Shown here piece by piece: positions 1 to 6,560 of a stretch of 18,219 bases of DNA. Below the pieces are notes generated by a model. That model had not been told where the DNA came from and made no database searches. It was given only the letters and a program-made list of their open reading frames with translations. Position numbers and translations under genes: made by a program. The stretch's first letter is position 1. Each line of letters begins with the position of its first letter. This DNA is from Comamonadaceae bacterium (lineage in GTDB: Bacteria > Pseudomonadota > Gammaproteobacteria > Burkholderiales > Burkholderiaceae): assembly GCA_947484245.1 (NCBI GenBank), contig CANKOT010000041.1:1-18219 (forward strand), given 5' to 3'.

Positions 1-75
1 CCCGCCGAAACTGCTTGTAAGGGCTCGATCTTCCCTCTCAGTGTCAGTCGGCATATTTTGGAAACATTGAAATCC

Positions 76-288
76 ATGACCACCATTCGCGTGAAAGAAA
101 ACGAGCCGTTTGACGTAGCACTTCGCCGCTTCAAACGCACCATTGAAAAACTCGGTCTGTTGACCGACTTGCGTGCCCGTGAGTTTTATGAAAAGCCCAC
201 CACAGAGCGCAAGCGCAAAAAAGCGGCAGCTGTCAAGCGCCACTACAAGCGCGTGCGCAGCATGCAGTTGCCCAAGAAGATGTACTAA
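76..288 (+). CDS. rpsU: 30S ribosomal protein S21
   Basis: This is a small-subunit ribosomal protein that, in the known family, helps base pairing between the mRNA leader and the 3' end of 16S rRNA. The 70-residue product starts [12 protein letters not shown], has the typical FKRTIEKLG core, and ends in a very basic tail rich in RKRKKAA and KRHYKRVRS, matching the usual S21 length and composition. An in-frame TTG at 58 would add six residues, but the ATG at 76 matches the conserved family N-terminus and is preferred. The gene is followed by a strong terminator and then by the YqeY-domain gene. Identification is firm; the promoter lies at or beyond the left edge and was not found. Confidence 0.96.
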   Translation: MTTIRVKENEPFDVALRRFKRTIEKLGLLTDLRAREFYEKPTTERKRKKAAAVKRHYKRVRSMQLPKKMY

Positions 289-365
289 TCTGTTTCGGCA
301 GTTAGTTCGCTTCGTTCAAAGCTTCACCTGAATCTTTGAATCTGCAAAGCCCTCCGGGGCCAAGC

Positions 366-403
366 AAAAGCCCGCTGGAGGACGCTCAAGCGGGCTTTTT
401 TAT
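366..403 (+). terminator. Rho-independent terminator after rpsU
   Basis: A 10-bp perfect stem (AAAGCCCGCT at 367-376 with AGCGGGCTTT at 389-398) encloses a 12-nt loop and runs into a T-rich tail. It lies about 80 nt after the rpsU stop and about 25 nt before the next start codon. It therefore should separate rpsU from the YqeY gene or act as an attenuator between them. No convincing promoter was seen between this hairpin and the next gene, so partial read-through is likely. Confidence 0.88.
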
Positions 404-427
404 TTGACTTTACTTTCTGGAAACACC

Positions 428-874
428 ATGAGCCTCAAAGACCAAATCACCGAAGACATGAAAAATGCCATGCGCGCCAAAGACACAGCGCGCTTGGGCA
501 CCATCCGTTTGTTGTTGTCGGCCTTGAAGCAAAAAGAAGTAGACGAGCGCGTGGTCCTAGACGATGCCGCCGTCGTGGCCATCGTCGACAAACTGGTCAA
601 GCAACGCAAGGACTCTATCGCCGCTTTTGAGTTGGCCGCTCGTCAAGATTTGGTCGACATTGAAAAAGCCGAGATGGTGGTTTTGCAAACTTACTTGCCA
701 GCCCGCATGTCCGCGGAAGAAGTGACTGCCGCCGTTCAAGCCATCGTGGCCTCCTTGGGCGCCAAAGGCCCTGGCGACATGGGCAAAGTGATGGGCGCCG
801 TTAAAACCCAGTTGGCTGGCAAAGCCGACATGGGCCAAGTCTCGGCAGCCGTCAAAGCCGCCCTCGCCGGCTAG
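428..874 (+). CDS. yqeY: GatB/YqeY domain-containing protein
   Basis: The 148-residue protein is of the YqeY family, a stand-alone version of the tRNA-binding tail of GatB (the Asp/Glu-tRNA amidotransferase B subunit). Its cellular role is not settled. Family marks are the N-terminal MSLKDQITEDMKNAMRAKD helix, the LGTIRLLLSALKQKEVD segment, the VVLQTYLPARMS linker near residues 90-100, and the C-terminal KGPGDMGKVMGAVKTQLAG helix-turn-helix-like repeat. The ATG at 428 has a GGAAA ribosome-binding site five bases upstream; an upstream in-frame TTG at 404 lies in the terminator tail and is rejected. rpsU-yqeY adjacency is common in beta-proteobacteria, where dnaG and rpoD usually follow; here they do not. 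Confidence 0.93.
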   Translation: MSLKDQITEDMKNAMRAKDTARLGTIRLLLSALKQKEVDERVVLDDAAVVAIVDKLVKQRKDSIAAFELAARQDLVDIEKAEMVVLQTYLPARMSAEEVTAAVQAIVASLGAKGPGDMGKVMGAVKTQLAGKADMGQVSAAVKAALAG

Positions 875-891
875 CCCTTTAAATGGAGTCG

Positions 892-1045
892 AAATAAATG
901 GGGTCAGATCAACATTAATTTGGTCAATGAATGGAATGAGTTGGGAAGGGGGGCATCCTCATACTGGAGTACCAGAAATCGTCAGCCCCCCTTCCCAACT
1001 CATTCCATTCATTGGAAATTAATGTTGATCTGACCCCATTTATTT
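892..1045. repeat. 154-bp near-perfect inverted repeat, REP/MITE-like element
   Basis: Two arms of about 60 bp face each other around a 30-nt centre. The outer arms (892-921 and 1016-1045) match perfectly over 30 bp and begin AAATAAATGGGGTCAGATC. The inner arms (926-954 and 985-1013) match perfectly over 29 bp and end in a G6/C6 run. Only a 4-nt versus 2-nt bulge (922-925, 1014-1015) interrupts the stem. The centre holds a small hairpin (CTGG-AGTA-CCAG, 964-975). The GGGGTCAGA / TCTGACCCC ends resemble repeats associated with REP tyrosine transposases (RAYT, IS200/IS605-related); that link is from memory and not verified. No target-site duplication is visible. It sits between the convergent yqeY and pmbA genes and may also block transcription. 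A 61-codon minus-strand reading frame across it is judged non-coding. Confidence 0.8.
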
Positions 1046-1062
1046 GAATGCAAATGCGCCCA

Positions 1063-1086
1063 TTTCTGCTGAAGCTTTCGCAGAAA
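1063..1086. terminator. Possible weak terminator hairpin downstream of pmbA
   Basis: A stem of TTTCTGC (1063-1069) and GCAGAAA (1080-1086), extended inside by GAA/TTC around a 3-nt loop, lies about 60 nt past the pmbA stop codon on the minus strand. There is no good T-run after it on either strand, so terminator function is only a suggestion. The remaining bases from 1087 to 1145 show nothing recognisable. Confidence 0.3.
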
Positions 1087-1145
1087 ACAATGCCCCGACA
1101 GCCCAACACCCAGAAGCCAGGGCGGCCAGTAGCTCTGGTGCCAGA

Positions 1146-2564
1146 TTAGGAACCTGCAATCTTCATCCGATTGACCAACACTGATCCGATGGTTTTAGCA
1201 CCATAGTTGTAAGCATCTTCACCCACAGCTTCTATGCCTTTGAACATGGTTTTTAAATTACCTGCGATGGTAATTTCGTGAACAGGGAAAGCAATTTCGC
1301 CGTTCTCAACCCAGAAACCAGAAGCACCGCGTGAGTAGTCGCCCGTGACGTAATTGACGCCCTGACCCATGAGTTCAATCACAAACAATCCTGTGCCCAG
1401 TTTTTGCAGCATGGCTTGAAGGTCATCACCCGAACGTGTTAACTTAGAATACATCACCAAGTTGTGCGATCCGCCTGCGTTGCCCGTTGTCTTCATGCCC
1501 AATTTGCGTGCCGAATAGGTGCTCAAAAAGTAGCCTTCCACACGGCCACCCGAAACCACTTTGCGCTTCAAACCACGCACCCCTTCGTCATCAAAAGGCG
1601 AGCTGCCTTTGCCGCGCAACACATGCGGATCTTCTGAAATATCAATGTGCTTTGGGAAAATTTGCTTGCCCATTGAATTCAATAAAAAACTGCTCTTTCG
1701 GTACAAAGAGCCACCACTGACTGCTTGCACAAAACCACCGAGAAGGCCGGCAGCCACTGGCGATTCAAACAACACAGGACACTCTGTGGTGGGAATTTTT
1801 CGACTGCCCAAACGGCTTAAAGCGCGCTCAGCCGCATACCGACCCACGGCTTCAGGCGAAGCCATCTGATCAGCTGCGCGCATGGATGTGTACCACGCAT
1901 CCCTTTGCATTTCTGCATTTTTGCCAGGCAGTGAAGCAATGGGCGCCACCGACATGCTGTGACGAGAGCTGGCATAGCCTCCCCGAAAACCATGCGTGTG
2001 TGCACTGAAAAAGTGACTTTGCTGGGCAGACACGCCCGCGCCTTCGCTGTTGGTAATGCGCCGGCTGGTTTTGAGAGCGACTTCCTCGCAAGCCAAGGCC
2101 AACTTGGCGGCCTCTTCGCTGTTAATGGACCAAGGGTGAAACAGGTCCAATTCAGGTTGCTCTTTGGCAATGTCGTCTTCATCTGGCAAGCCCGCGGTTG
2201 GATCGGCGGCCGTAAAGCGCGCGATGTCATAAGCTGCTTGAACTGTTTGCTGAATAGCCGCCTCAGAAAAATCAGATGTACTGGCATTGCCGCGTCTGTG
2301 GCCCACATACACTGTGACGCCCAAAGACTTGTCTCGATTGCGTTCTACGGTTTCCAACTCTCCTTTGCGCACACTCACACTCAGGCCACAACCCTCAGAT
2401 GCTTCTGCTCCCGCATCGGTGGCGCCGATTTTTTTGGCGTGTTTCAAGGCAGAATCGACCAATCCTTCAAAAAAATCACGGCTGTAGCTGAAACCGTCAT
2501 GCGCGTGCGCGTTTTGGGACTTGGAGGGTGCCTTGGCACTCTGAGATTTGATTTTTTTGTTCAT
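1146..2564 (-). CDS. pmbA: Metallopeptidase-like protein PmbA/TldE
   Basis: PmbA (TldE) is the partner of TldD. In E. coli the TldD/TldE heterodimer degrades unfolded peptides, including the microcin B17 leader and the CcdA antitoxin. The 472-residue product shows family landmarks: the ASEGCGLSVSVRKGELETVERNRD strand region near residues 55-80, GVTVYVGHRRGNASTSDF, and the C-terminal GVNYVTGDYSRGASGFWVENGEI block followed by a VNRMKIAGS end. It has no HExxxH zinc motif, as expected for TldE rather than TldD. The ATG at 2564 is chosen; a TTG six codons upstream is possible. No clear ribosome-binding site is seen for either. The first 25 residues are a basic, Ser/Gln-rich extension. The gene is divergent from darP, as in E. 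coli; tldD is not in the window. Confidence 0.94.
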   Translation of the reverse strand: MNKKIKSQSAKAPSKSQNAHAHDGFSYSRDFFEGLVDSALKHAKKIGATDAGAEASEGCGLSVSVRKGELETVERNRDKSLGVTVYVGHRRGNASTSDFSEAAIQQTVQAAYDIARFTAADPTAGLPDEDDIAKEQPELDLFHPWSINSEEAAKLALACEEVALKTSRRITNSEGAGVSAQQSHFFSAHTHGFRGGYASSRHSMSVAPIASLPGKNAEMQRDAWYTSMRAADQMASPEAVGRYAAERALSRLGSRKIPTTECPVLFESPVAAGLLGGFVQAVSGGSLYRKSSFLLNSMGKQIFPKHIDISEDPHVLRGKGSSPFDDEGVRGLKRKVVSGGRVEGYFLSTYSARKLGMKTTGNAGGSHNLVMYSKLTRSGDDLQAMLQKLGTGLFVIELMGQGVNYVTGDYSRGASGFWVENGEIAFPVHEITIAGNLKTMFKGIEAVGEDAYNYGAKTIGSVLVNRMKIAGS

Positions 2565-2591
2565 TTGTGTCGAATTGGTCAAAACAGTCGA

Positions 2592-2621
2592 TTGTTAAAA
2601 ATTCACAGTGACGGCTATGAT
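2592..2621 (+). promoter_or_regulatory. Candidate sigma-70 promoter for darP-mogA
   Basis: TTGTTA at 2592-2597 and TATGAT at 2616-2621 are separated by 18 bp, close to the sigma-70 consensus. They would start transcription about 28 nt before the darP ATG. The site lies in the 91-bp gap between divergent pmbA and darP. It was found by eye only. Confidence 0.5.
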
Positions 2622-2655
2622 ACTTGCCGTCCAGCCTAAAGACTCAAGAACACAC

Positions 2656-3315
2656 ATGTCCCGTAAATTCAAAAAAGGTTATTTCGTTCAAGGTCAATTT
2701 GTTGCCGAAGGCAGCGAACTCGACCTTGAACTTAAACGCGAACTCAAAGGGGGCGATGAACCTAGCCGCACAGACCTGAAAAAAGAGAGCGATGAGCTTC
2801 AAAAGCTCGGCGAAAGCCTGCTCGATTTGCGCTCTGACCTCATGGCCAAAGTTGAGCTTCCCGAGAAGCTGGTGGACGCCGTGGCCGACGCCAAACGCAT
2901 TACCAACTTTGAAGGTAAGCGCAGACAAATGCAGTTTATTGGCAAGCTCATGCGCAAGTTAGATGACGATGTCATCGAGGGCGTCAAAGCTGCCTTACTG
3001 GAGCAAAGCCAAGGCTCAGCCCAAGAAACATTGCAGTTGCACCTTGCTGAGCAATGGCGCGATAGGCTCATCAACGAAGATGATGCTTGTGGCGAATGGC
3101 TGAAAAGTTTTCCAGAGACAGACAGTCAGCAATTGCGCGCGCTGATAAGACAAGCTCGCAAAGATGCCCCAGCTACCAGTGCCACAAGCATTTCACAGGG
3201 CCTAGCACCGCGTCAAAGCCGTGCCTACCGCGAGATTTTTCAATTGGTGCGTTCGCAAATGAGCCAAAGCGCTCAAGGCAGCCAGAACGATGCTTCAGAA
3301 GATGAAGCCAATTAA
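2656..3315 (+). CDS. darP: Ribosome biogenesis factor DarP (UPF0307, YjgA)
   Basis: DarP (formerly YjgA) binds late 50S precursors in E. coli and helps maturation of the peptidyl-transferase centre. The 219-residue product shows the family pattern: SRKFKKGYFVQGQFV at the start, the LKRELKGGDEPSRTDLKKESDELQKLGE helix, ITNFEGKRRQMQFIGKLMRKLD in the middle (about residues 78-100), and RQSRAYREIFQLVRSQM near the end. The ATG at 2656 is chosen because the family starts just before the [SR]RK segment; the upstream GTG at 2608 would place the candidate promoter inside the gene. mogA follows 15 bp later, so the two are probably co-transcribed. The divergent pairing with pmbA is conserved with E. coli. 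Confidence 0.93.
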   Translation: MSRKFKKGYFVQGQFVAEGSELDLELKRELKGGDEPSRTDLKKESDELQKLGESLLDLRSDLMAKVELPEKLVDAVADAKRITNFEGKRRQMQFIGKLMRKLDDDVIEGVKAALLEQSQGSAQETLQLHLAEQWRDRLINEDDACGEWLKSFPETDSQQLRALIRQARKDAPATSATSISQGLAPRQSRAYREIFQLVRSQMSQSAQGSQNDASEDEAN

Positions 3316-3330
3316 TCGAAGTGTTCTCAA

Positions 3331-3948
3331 ATGACGGATTCACAAAGCCAAACAAGTTCATTGCACGACGAAGTCAAAATTGGCATCGTCTCTATCAGCG
3401 ACCGCGCGAGCACTGGCGTGTACGAAGACAAAGGACTGCCTGCGCTGCAAAATTGGTTGAGCACAGCCTTGCAAAACCCTTTGCAGTTTGAAGCACGCCT
3501 CATCCCCGACGAAAAAGAGCGCATCAGCGCAACCCTCATTGAACTGGTTGAAGCGGGCTGCAGTTTGGTACTGACCACAGGTGGCACAGGCCCCGCCATT
3601 CGGGACGTTACGCCTGAAGCCACCTTGGCTGTGGCAGACAAAGAAATGCCTGGCTTTGGTGAACAAATGCGTCAGATCAGTTTGAAATTTGTACCGACTG
3701 CCATTCTGTCAAGACAAGTGGCCGTCATTCGAGGGCAAAGTTTGATCATCAACTTGCCAGGCCAACCCAAATCCATTGCAGAAACTTTAGAGGGTTTGAA
3801 AGACAGCCAAGGGCAAAGTGTGGTGCATGGCATTTTTGCCGCAGTCCCCTATTGCATTGATTTGATTGGGGGCCCCTATTTGGAAACACACGACGAGGTG
3901 TGCAAGGCCTTCAGACCTAAAACGGCCCTTCGGCCACCCAAGGCCTGA
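3331..3948 (+). CDS. mog: Molybdopterin adenylyltransferase MogA
   Basis: MogA adenylylates molybdopterin before molybdate insertion in molybdenum cofactor synthesis. The 205-residue protein (E. coli MogA is about 195) has the MoCF-biosynthesis fold signatures: IGIVSISDRAS near residues 17-27, the MPT-binding TTGGTGPAIRDVTPEAT at 82-98, RGQSLIINLPGQPK at 134-147, and a C-terminal AAVPYCIDLIGGPYLET segment typical of MogA rather than MoaB. The ATG at 3331 is the only sensible start. It is the second gene after darP. Its stop lies only 3 bp from the stop of convergent cysE, with no terminator between them. No other molybdenum cofactor genes are in the window. Confidence 0.93.
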   Translation: MTDSQSQTSSLHDEVKIGIVSISDRASTGVYEDKGLPALQNWLSTALQNPLQFEARLIPDEKERISATLIELVEAGCSLVLTTGGTGPAIRDVTPEATLAVADKEMPGFGEQMRQISLKFVPTAILSRQVAVIRGQSLIINLPGQPKSIAETLEGLKDSQGQSVVHGIFAAVPYCIDLIGGPYLETHDEVCKAFRPKTALRPPKA

Positions 3949-3951
3949 CAA

Positions 3952-4731
3952 TTACTTTCCGACCAATTGATTGAGCTTCTCAGCTTCAAAGGTTTCGCGC
4001 TTGGCAGCATCACCAGGCATTTGGATCGCGCTTTTATTGCCAGTATTGGCATTCACTTTTTCAAGCGCTTGCCACAGCATGGCAATTTGATGTTCTTGAC
4101 TGGCTGCGTTGTCAATCAAGCCGCGCATCGCTTGCGAGAGAGGGTCATCGTTTTGCGTGACACCGTAAGCTGAAAAGCCCATTTTGGAAGCAGTCGCCTC
4201 GCGCTGCACGTCGGCCTCTTCCTGAATGATTCGCGCAGGATTGCCGACTGCCGTTGCGCCAGCAGGAACAGGCTTGGTGACGACAGCATTGGAGCCCACT
4301 TTGGCGCCGTCTCCCACAACAAAGCCACCCAGAACTTTGGCACCGGCACCCACCACCACATCTTTGCCCAAAGTGGGATGGCGTTTGGCGCCTTTGTACA
4401 AAGAAGTTCCGCCCAATGTAACGCCATGGTAAATGGTGCAACCATCACCTATTTCAGCGGTCTCGCCAATCACGATCCCCATACCATGATCAAAAAAAAC
4501 ACGCTCGCCCAACTTCGCGCCCGGGTGAATTTCTATGCCGGTGATCCACCGTGAAAAATTGGAGATAAAACGCCCCAACCATTTAAACCCCACACGCCAG
4601 CACGCGTTGGCCCAGCGGTGGAGCACCACCGCATGCAAGCCGGGATAACACGTGAGCACCTCCCATGCACTGCGCGCAGCAGGGTCACGGTCAAGGATGC
4701 ATTGGATATCGGAATTTAAACGTGCAAACAT
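3952..4731 (-). CDS. cysE: Serine O-acetyltransferase (EpsC type)
   Basis: The enzyme transfers acetyl from acetyl-CoA to L-serine, the first step of cysteine synthesis. The 259-residue product begins with a short helical domain (about 1-60), then a left-handed beta-helix of hexapeptide repeats (about 63-170). Visible residues include GIEIHPGAKLG (65-75), FFDHGMGIVIGE with the presumed catalytic His82, YHGVTLGGTS (101-110), and GNPARI at 163-168. Lacking the long N-terminal SATase domain, it resembles the EpsC subtype rather than the E. coli enzyme. After the helix comes an approximately 85-residue tail ending in QLVGK, without the terminal Ile that normally binds CysK. trmJ lies 25 bp upstream on the same strand, suggesting co-transcription. 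Confidence 0.93.
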   Translation of the reverse strand: MFARLNSDIQCILDRDPAARSAWEVLTCYPGLHAVVLHRWANACWRVGFKWLGRFISNFSRWITGIEIHPGAKLGERVFFDHGMGIVIGETAEIGDGCTIYHGVTLGGTSLYKGAKRHPTLGKDVVVGAGAKVLGGFVVGDGAKVGSNAVVTKPVPAGATAVGNPARIIQEEADVQREATASKMGFSAYGVTQNDDPLSQAMRGLIDNAASQEHQIAMLWQALEKVNANTGNKSAIQMPGDAAKRETFEAEKLNQLVGK

Positions 4732-4756
4732 AAGCTTTTTTAGGAATCCTTCAAGT

Positions 4757-5524
4757 CTAGCGTTTTGCTTGGGCTGTTTCGATCATGGCCTTAGCAACAC
4801 CTCTGAGAATATGGATTTCTTCGGGCGTCAGGTTGGCACGATTGAACAGTTGGTTCAAACGCGGCATGAGTTTTTTCGGCGCTTCTGGGTCTAGAAAACC
4901 AATCTCAACCAAGGCCTTCTCAAAATGCGCCAATAAACCTGCCACTTGCGCGGCATCGGCCAAACCAGAATCAAGCACAGCGGACGCCACAGGAAATCCT
5001 CCCAAAGCCAAGCGCCATTCATAAGCCACCAGCTGAATAGCCGACGCCAAATTCAGCGAGCCAAACTCAGGATGGGTCGGAATCGACAAGGCCACATGGC
5101 ATTTGTAGACATCCTCGTTTTTCATGCCAAAGCGTTCGGAGCCAAACAAAAATCCAATCGACGACGGGGGTTTGGCAGCTTGGACTGCGTCAGACAAAGG
5201 CGAGCTTTGAGAAAACCCCAACAGGTGCTCAAAGTGCGCCCTTGGCGCGCGCGTGGGTGGCCCAAAATCTCTTGGTGTCATGGCAGTGGCGCACAAGTGG
5301 GAGATGCCGTCGAGCGCCTCCTCCAGGGTGTCCACAATTCTGGTTTTGTCCAGCACGTCATTGGCACCACTGGCTCTTTGGATGGTTTCTTCCTTGCGCA
5401 GCACATTGGCATAACGGGGGGACACCAGCACCATGTCATCAAAGCCCATGACCTTCAAGGCACGGGCAGCCGCGCCCACGTTGCCGGGGTGGCTGGTTTC
5501 AATCAAGATAAATCGGGTTCGCAT
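4757..5524 (-). CDS. trmJ: tRNA (cytidine/uridine-2'-O-)-methyltransferase TrmJ
   Basis: TrmJ methylates the ribose 2'-OH of position 32 in the anticodon loop of several tRNAs, using S-adenosylmethionine. The 255-residue product (E. coli about 246) has the SPOUT-fold landmarks: RFILIETSHPGNVGAAARALKTMGF-like N-terminus, GFLFGSERFGMKNEDV in the middle, and the cofactor-knot segment SLNLASAIQLVAYEWR. The start is uncertain. MRTRF (5524) fits family length; MSPMRTRF (5533) is three codons longer; ATG codons at 5602 and 5617 follow a strong AAGGAG but give an unusual extension, and spacing to that site is poor for both. It precedes cysE by 25 bp and is divergent from suhB. Confidence 0.9.
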   Translation of the reverse strand: MRTRFILIETSHPGNVGAAARALKVMGFDDMVLVSPRYANVLRKEETIQRASGANDVLDKTRIVDTLEEALDGISHLCATAMTPRDFGPPTRAPRAHFEHLLGFSQSSPLSDAVQAAKPPSSIGFLFGSERFGMKNEDVYKCHVALSIPTHPEFGSLNLASAIQLVAYEWRLALGGFPVASAVLDSGLADAAQVAGLLAHFEKALVEIGFLDPEAPKKLMPRLNQLFNRANLTPEEIHILRGVAKAMIETAQAKR

Positions 5525-5666
5525 AGGGGACATTGTCCCAGTTCTGGCCGCCTCAAAATGACCAAAAACAAGCGCGATCGGCGCATAGGCGTCTAAATTC
5601 ATGGGAAAATGCGTCATTCTCCTTTGTCATCGAACAGAGGACCTCCGTTGTTGCTCTTAAAAATTC
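5525..5666. promoter_or_regulatory. Divergent trmJ/suhB intergenic region
   Basis: This 142-bp gap must hold the promoters for trmJ-cysE (minus) and suhB-mutS (plus). A 13-nt perfect inverted repeat (GGGACA-T-TGTCCC, 5527-5539) abuts the chosen trmJ start. TTGTCA at 5624-5629 could be a -35 element for suhB, but no good -10 follows at the right distance. A minus-strand AAGGAG lies around 5617-5625. No promoter can be assigned with confidence. Confidence 0.4.
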
Positions 5667-6557
5667 ATGTCGACCAATCTCCACCCCATGCTCAACGTAG
5701 CCGTCAAGGCTGCACGCGCCGCCGGCGCCATCATCAACCGCGCCGCTTTGGATGTGGAGGCTGTTCGAATTTCGCAAAAACAAGTCAACGACTTCGTGAC
5801 CGAAGTCGATTTGGCCAGCGAAAACACCATCATCGAAACCCTGCTCACCGCCTATCCGCACCACGGCATCTTGGCCGAAGAGTCTGGCAAAACGCATGGC
5901 AACCCCGATGCCGACCACGTTTGGATCATCGACCCCCTCGATGGCACTACCAATTTCATTCATGGCTTTCCCATTTACTGCGTCAGCATTGCGCTTGCCG
6001 TCAATGGCAAAGTTGAACAAGCCGTGGTGTACGACCCCTCACGCAACGATTTGTTCACGGCTACCAAAGGCCGAGGTGCCTACATGAACGACCGTCGCCT
6101 GCGGACCAGCAAGCGCACGCAAATGCACGAGTGCCTTATCTCCACAGGCTTCCCCTTCCGTCCCGGTGACAACTTCAACCAATATCTGCGAATGATGGGC
6201 GACGTGATGCAACGCACGAGTGGTCTGCGCCGTCCAGGCGCTGCAGCCTTGGACTTGGCCTATGTGGCCGCAGGCTTTACCGATGCATTTTTTGAAACAG
6301 GCCTGCAACCCTGGGATGTGGCAGCAGGCTCTTTGCTGGTCACAGAAGCTGGCGGCTTGGTGGGCAACTTCACAGGCGACGCCGATTTCTTGGAACAAAA
6401 AGAATGCTTGGCAGGTACGCCCAAAATTTACGGCCAGCTGGTTCCCATCCTTAGCAAGTACAGCAAGTTCGCCAGCGCTGGCGAAAAAGCTGCCATGCGT
6501 GCTGCGGATGCGAAAGATGCCGCGGCGCGTGAAGACGCTACGGACAGCCCGCTCTAA
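5667..6557 (+). CDS. suhB: Inositol monophosphatase family protein SuhB
   Basis: SuhB dephosphorylates inositol phosphates in a magnesium-dependent way; in E. coli it also joins the rRNA antitermination complex. The 296-residue protein carries the full metal site: ILAEES (Glu71/Glu72), [12 protein letters not shown] (Asp89, Asp92, Thr94) and [17 protein letters not shown] (Asp217). The ATG at 5667 directly precedes the conserved [13 protein letters not shown] helix. E. coli SuhB has about 267 residues; the additional length here is mainly a charged, alanine-rich C-terminal tail (about 270-296). mutS starts 3 bp after the stop, so the two are surely transcribed together. The enzyme class is certain; the antitermination role is inferred from E. 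coli. Confidence 0.93.
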   Translation: MSTNLHPMLNVAVKAARAAGAIINRAALDVEAVRISQKQVNDFVTEVDLASENTIIETLLTAYPHHGILAEESGKTHGNPDADHVWIIDPLDGTTNFIHGFPIYCVSIALAVNGKVEQAVVYDPSRNDLFTATKGRGAYMNDRRLRTSKRTQMHECLISTGFPFRPGDNFNQYLRMMGDVMQRTSGLRRPGAAALDLAYVAAGFTDAFFETGLQPWDVAAGSLLVTEAGGLVGNFTGDADFLEQKECLAGTPKIYGQLVPILSKYSKFASAGEKAAMRAADAKDAAAREDATDSPL

Positions 6558-6560
6558 GCC

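Noticed and set aside
1..75. Promoter or leader element before rpsU
   Set aside because: TATTTT at 54-59 has no -35 partner at suitable spacing, and the region is cut by the window edge.
289..365. Possible riboswitch or small RNA between rpsU and the terminator
   Set aside because: Only a weak 7-bp stem (315-321 with 334-340) is visible; no known leader motif was recognised.
924..1109. 61-codon minus-strand reading frame over the inverted repeat
   Set aside because: It is produced by the two arms of the repeat, has no recognisable domain and no ribosome-binding site, and does not resemble a transposase.
1959..2639. 226-codon plus-strand frame antisense to pmbA
   Set aside because: The opposite frame encodes a clear PmbA along its full length; the translation has no domain character and would read into darP's promoter region.
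5525..5617. 31-residue N-terminal extension of TrmJ from the ATG at 5617
   Set aside because: The AAGGAG site is only one base from that ATG and 16 from the next one, and the extension has no family match. The shorter start fits SPOUT methyltransferase length.
5553..6020. 155-codon minus-strand frame at the suhB 5' end
   Set aside because: It overlaps the conserved SuhB active-site coding region and shows no family features.
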